DNA of 8,230 nt from an uncultured Prevotella sp. GTDB lineage: Bacteria > Bacteroidota > Bacteroidia > Bacteroidales > Bacteroidaceae. Below the pieces are notes generated by a model that did not search any database, was not told the DNA's origin, and was given only the letters and a program-made list of their open reading frames with translations. The stretch covers positions 1 to 8,230 of the forward strand of contig CAMOTK010000083.1 in the NCBI GenBank assembly GCA_946625715.1, written 5' to 3'. The translations under genes were made by a program, and so were the position numbers. Shown here piece after piece: positions 7,822-8,230 of the stretch. Each line of letters opens with the position of its first letter. Position 1 is the first letter of the stretch.

Positions 7822-8230
7822 ATGAAACAGAAATATATTAAGATCATCTGCGCTATCTGTGTAATGTTCAGCCTCACGTCGTGTAACGACTGGCTGGATG
7901 TTCAGCCCAACAACGAGCAAGTGACCGATGACTATTGGAAGTCGAAAGAAGACGTGGAAGCTGTCATCTCCTCGGGCTACTACTACATGCGCCAGTGCGT
8001 GCCTACTTTCATCAAGTGGGGCGAACTGCGTGGCGGCATGCTCTATACCACCAATAGTAGCGACTCTAAGCTGCAGGACTTCAACATGATTCCTTCCAAC
8101 GGTCTTTGCGACTGGTCGACGGTCTACAAAGTCATTGGTATGGCCAACTCCGTCATCCTGTACGCCCCCGGCGTCGATGACGATACGTATTATGATGCTA
8201 TCCGCAACTCTCATCTGGCTGAGGCCTACT
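7822..8230 (+). CDS. SusD/RagB-family starch-binding-like lipoprotein, N-terminal part; cut by the window end
   Basis: The frame is open from ATG 7822 to the window edge (136 codons). The start MKQKYIKIICAICVMFSL leads to a lipobox LTSC with lipid-anchored C21, followed by NDWLDVQP, the classic SusD beginning (CxDxLDVxP). VTDDYWKSKEDVEAVISSGYY (residues 36-56) and MANSVILYAP (about 109-118) then NSHLAEAY match the N-terminal TPR-like helices of SusD proteins, where AEA(Y/R)FLRA normally follows. An in-frame ATG at 7816 would add only Met-Ile; 7822 gives the usual positively charged start, but the two cannot be separated with confidence. The gene follows the SusC stop by 13 nt, so it is surely co-transcribed. 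Inferred role: surface lid that binds glycan and feeds the SusC pore. About three quarters of the protein is outside the window. Confidence 0.94.
   Translation, partial: MKQKYIKIICAICVMFSLTSCNDWLDVQPNNEQVTDDYWKSKEDVEAVISSGYYYMRQCVPTFIKWGELRGGMLYTTNSSDSKLQDFNMIPSNGLCDWSTVYKVIGMANSVILYAPGVDDDTYYDAIRNSHLAEAY

Noticed and set aside
7812..7841. A short frame starting at the ATG at 7812, in front of the SusD gene
   Set aside because: It ends at a stop after nine codons and lies in a different frame from SusD; chance ATG in the A-rich junction.
7756..8214. A 152-codon minus-strand open frame spanning the SusC end and SusD start
   Set aside because: It overlaps two clear plus-strand genes and their junction; the translation has no recognisable features.

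Overview
The window looks like a chromosomal polysaccharide-utilization locus (PUL) of a gut- or rumen-type Bacteroidales, probably Prevotella-like. The evidence is a SusC/RagA-type TonB-dependent transporter followed by a SusD/RagB lipoprotein, lipoprotein signal peptides of the Bacteroidetes kind, a TAnnTTTG-type -7 promoter element, and A-rich leaders without a Shine-Dalgarno sequence in front of the first genes. Coding sequence is GC-balanced and similar in all four genes, and the single long intergenic gap is strongly AT-rich. Genus-level assignment is inference.

Layout. Positions 1-2058 (minus strand) hold most of a secreted family 1 polysaccharide lyase (pectate lyase type). It has a signal peptide, a right-handed beta-helix catalytic domain, a calcium-loop segment, a fibronectin type III domain and the beginning of an autotransporter-type beta-helix repeat (PATR). 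Its C-terminus lies outside the window. Positions 2059-2240 are a divergent promoter region carrying the same 12-bp promoter-like word on both strands. Positions 2241-4520 (plus) encode a lipoprotein built of about four fasciclin (FAS1) domains. Positions 4545-7808 encode a full-length SusC-family transporter. Positions 7822-8230 encode the first 136 residues of a SusD-family lipoprotein, cut by the window end.

How they may work together. The three plus-strand genes are separated by only 24 and 13 nt and very probably form one operon: FAS1 lipoprotein, SusC, SusD. SusC and SusD would form the outer-membrane oligosaccharide import pair. The FAS1 lipoprotein, with an acidic stretch after its lipid-anchored cysteine, may be an extra surface glycan-binding or adhesion subunit. 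The divergent lyase would cut a pectic polymer (homogalacturonan is the simplest guess) into fragments for that importer. No regulator (hybrid two-component system, ECF sigma/anti-sigma pair or SusR type) is visible, so the control system must lie elsewhere.

The least ordinary points are the FAS1 protein placed first in the SusCD operon, the lyase with an EF-hand-like loop and a PATR module, an altered active-site neighbourhood in the lyase, and the mirrored promoter words.
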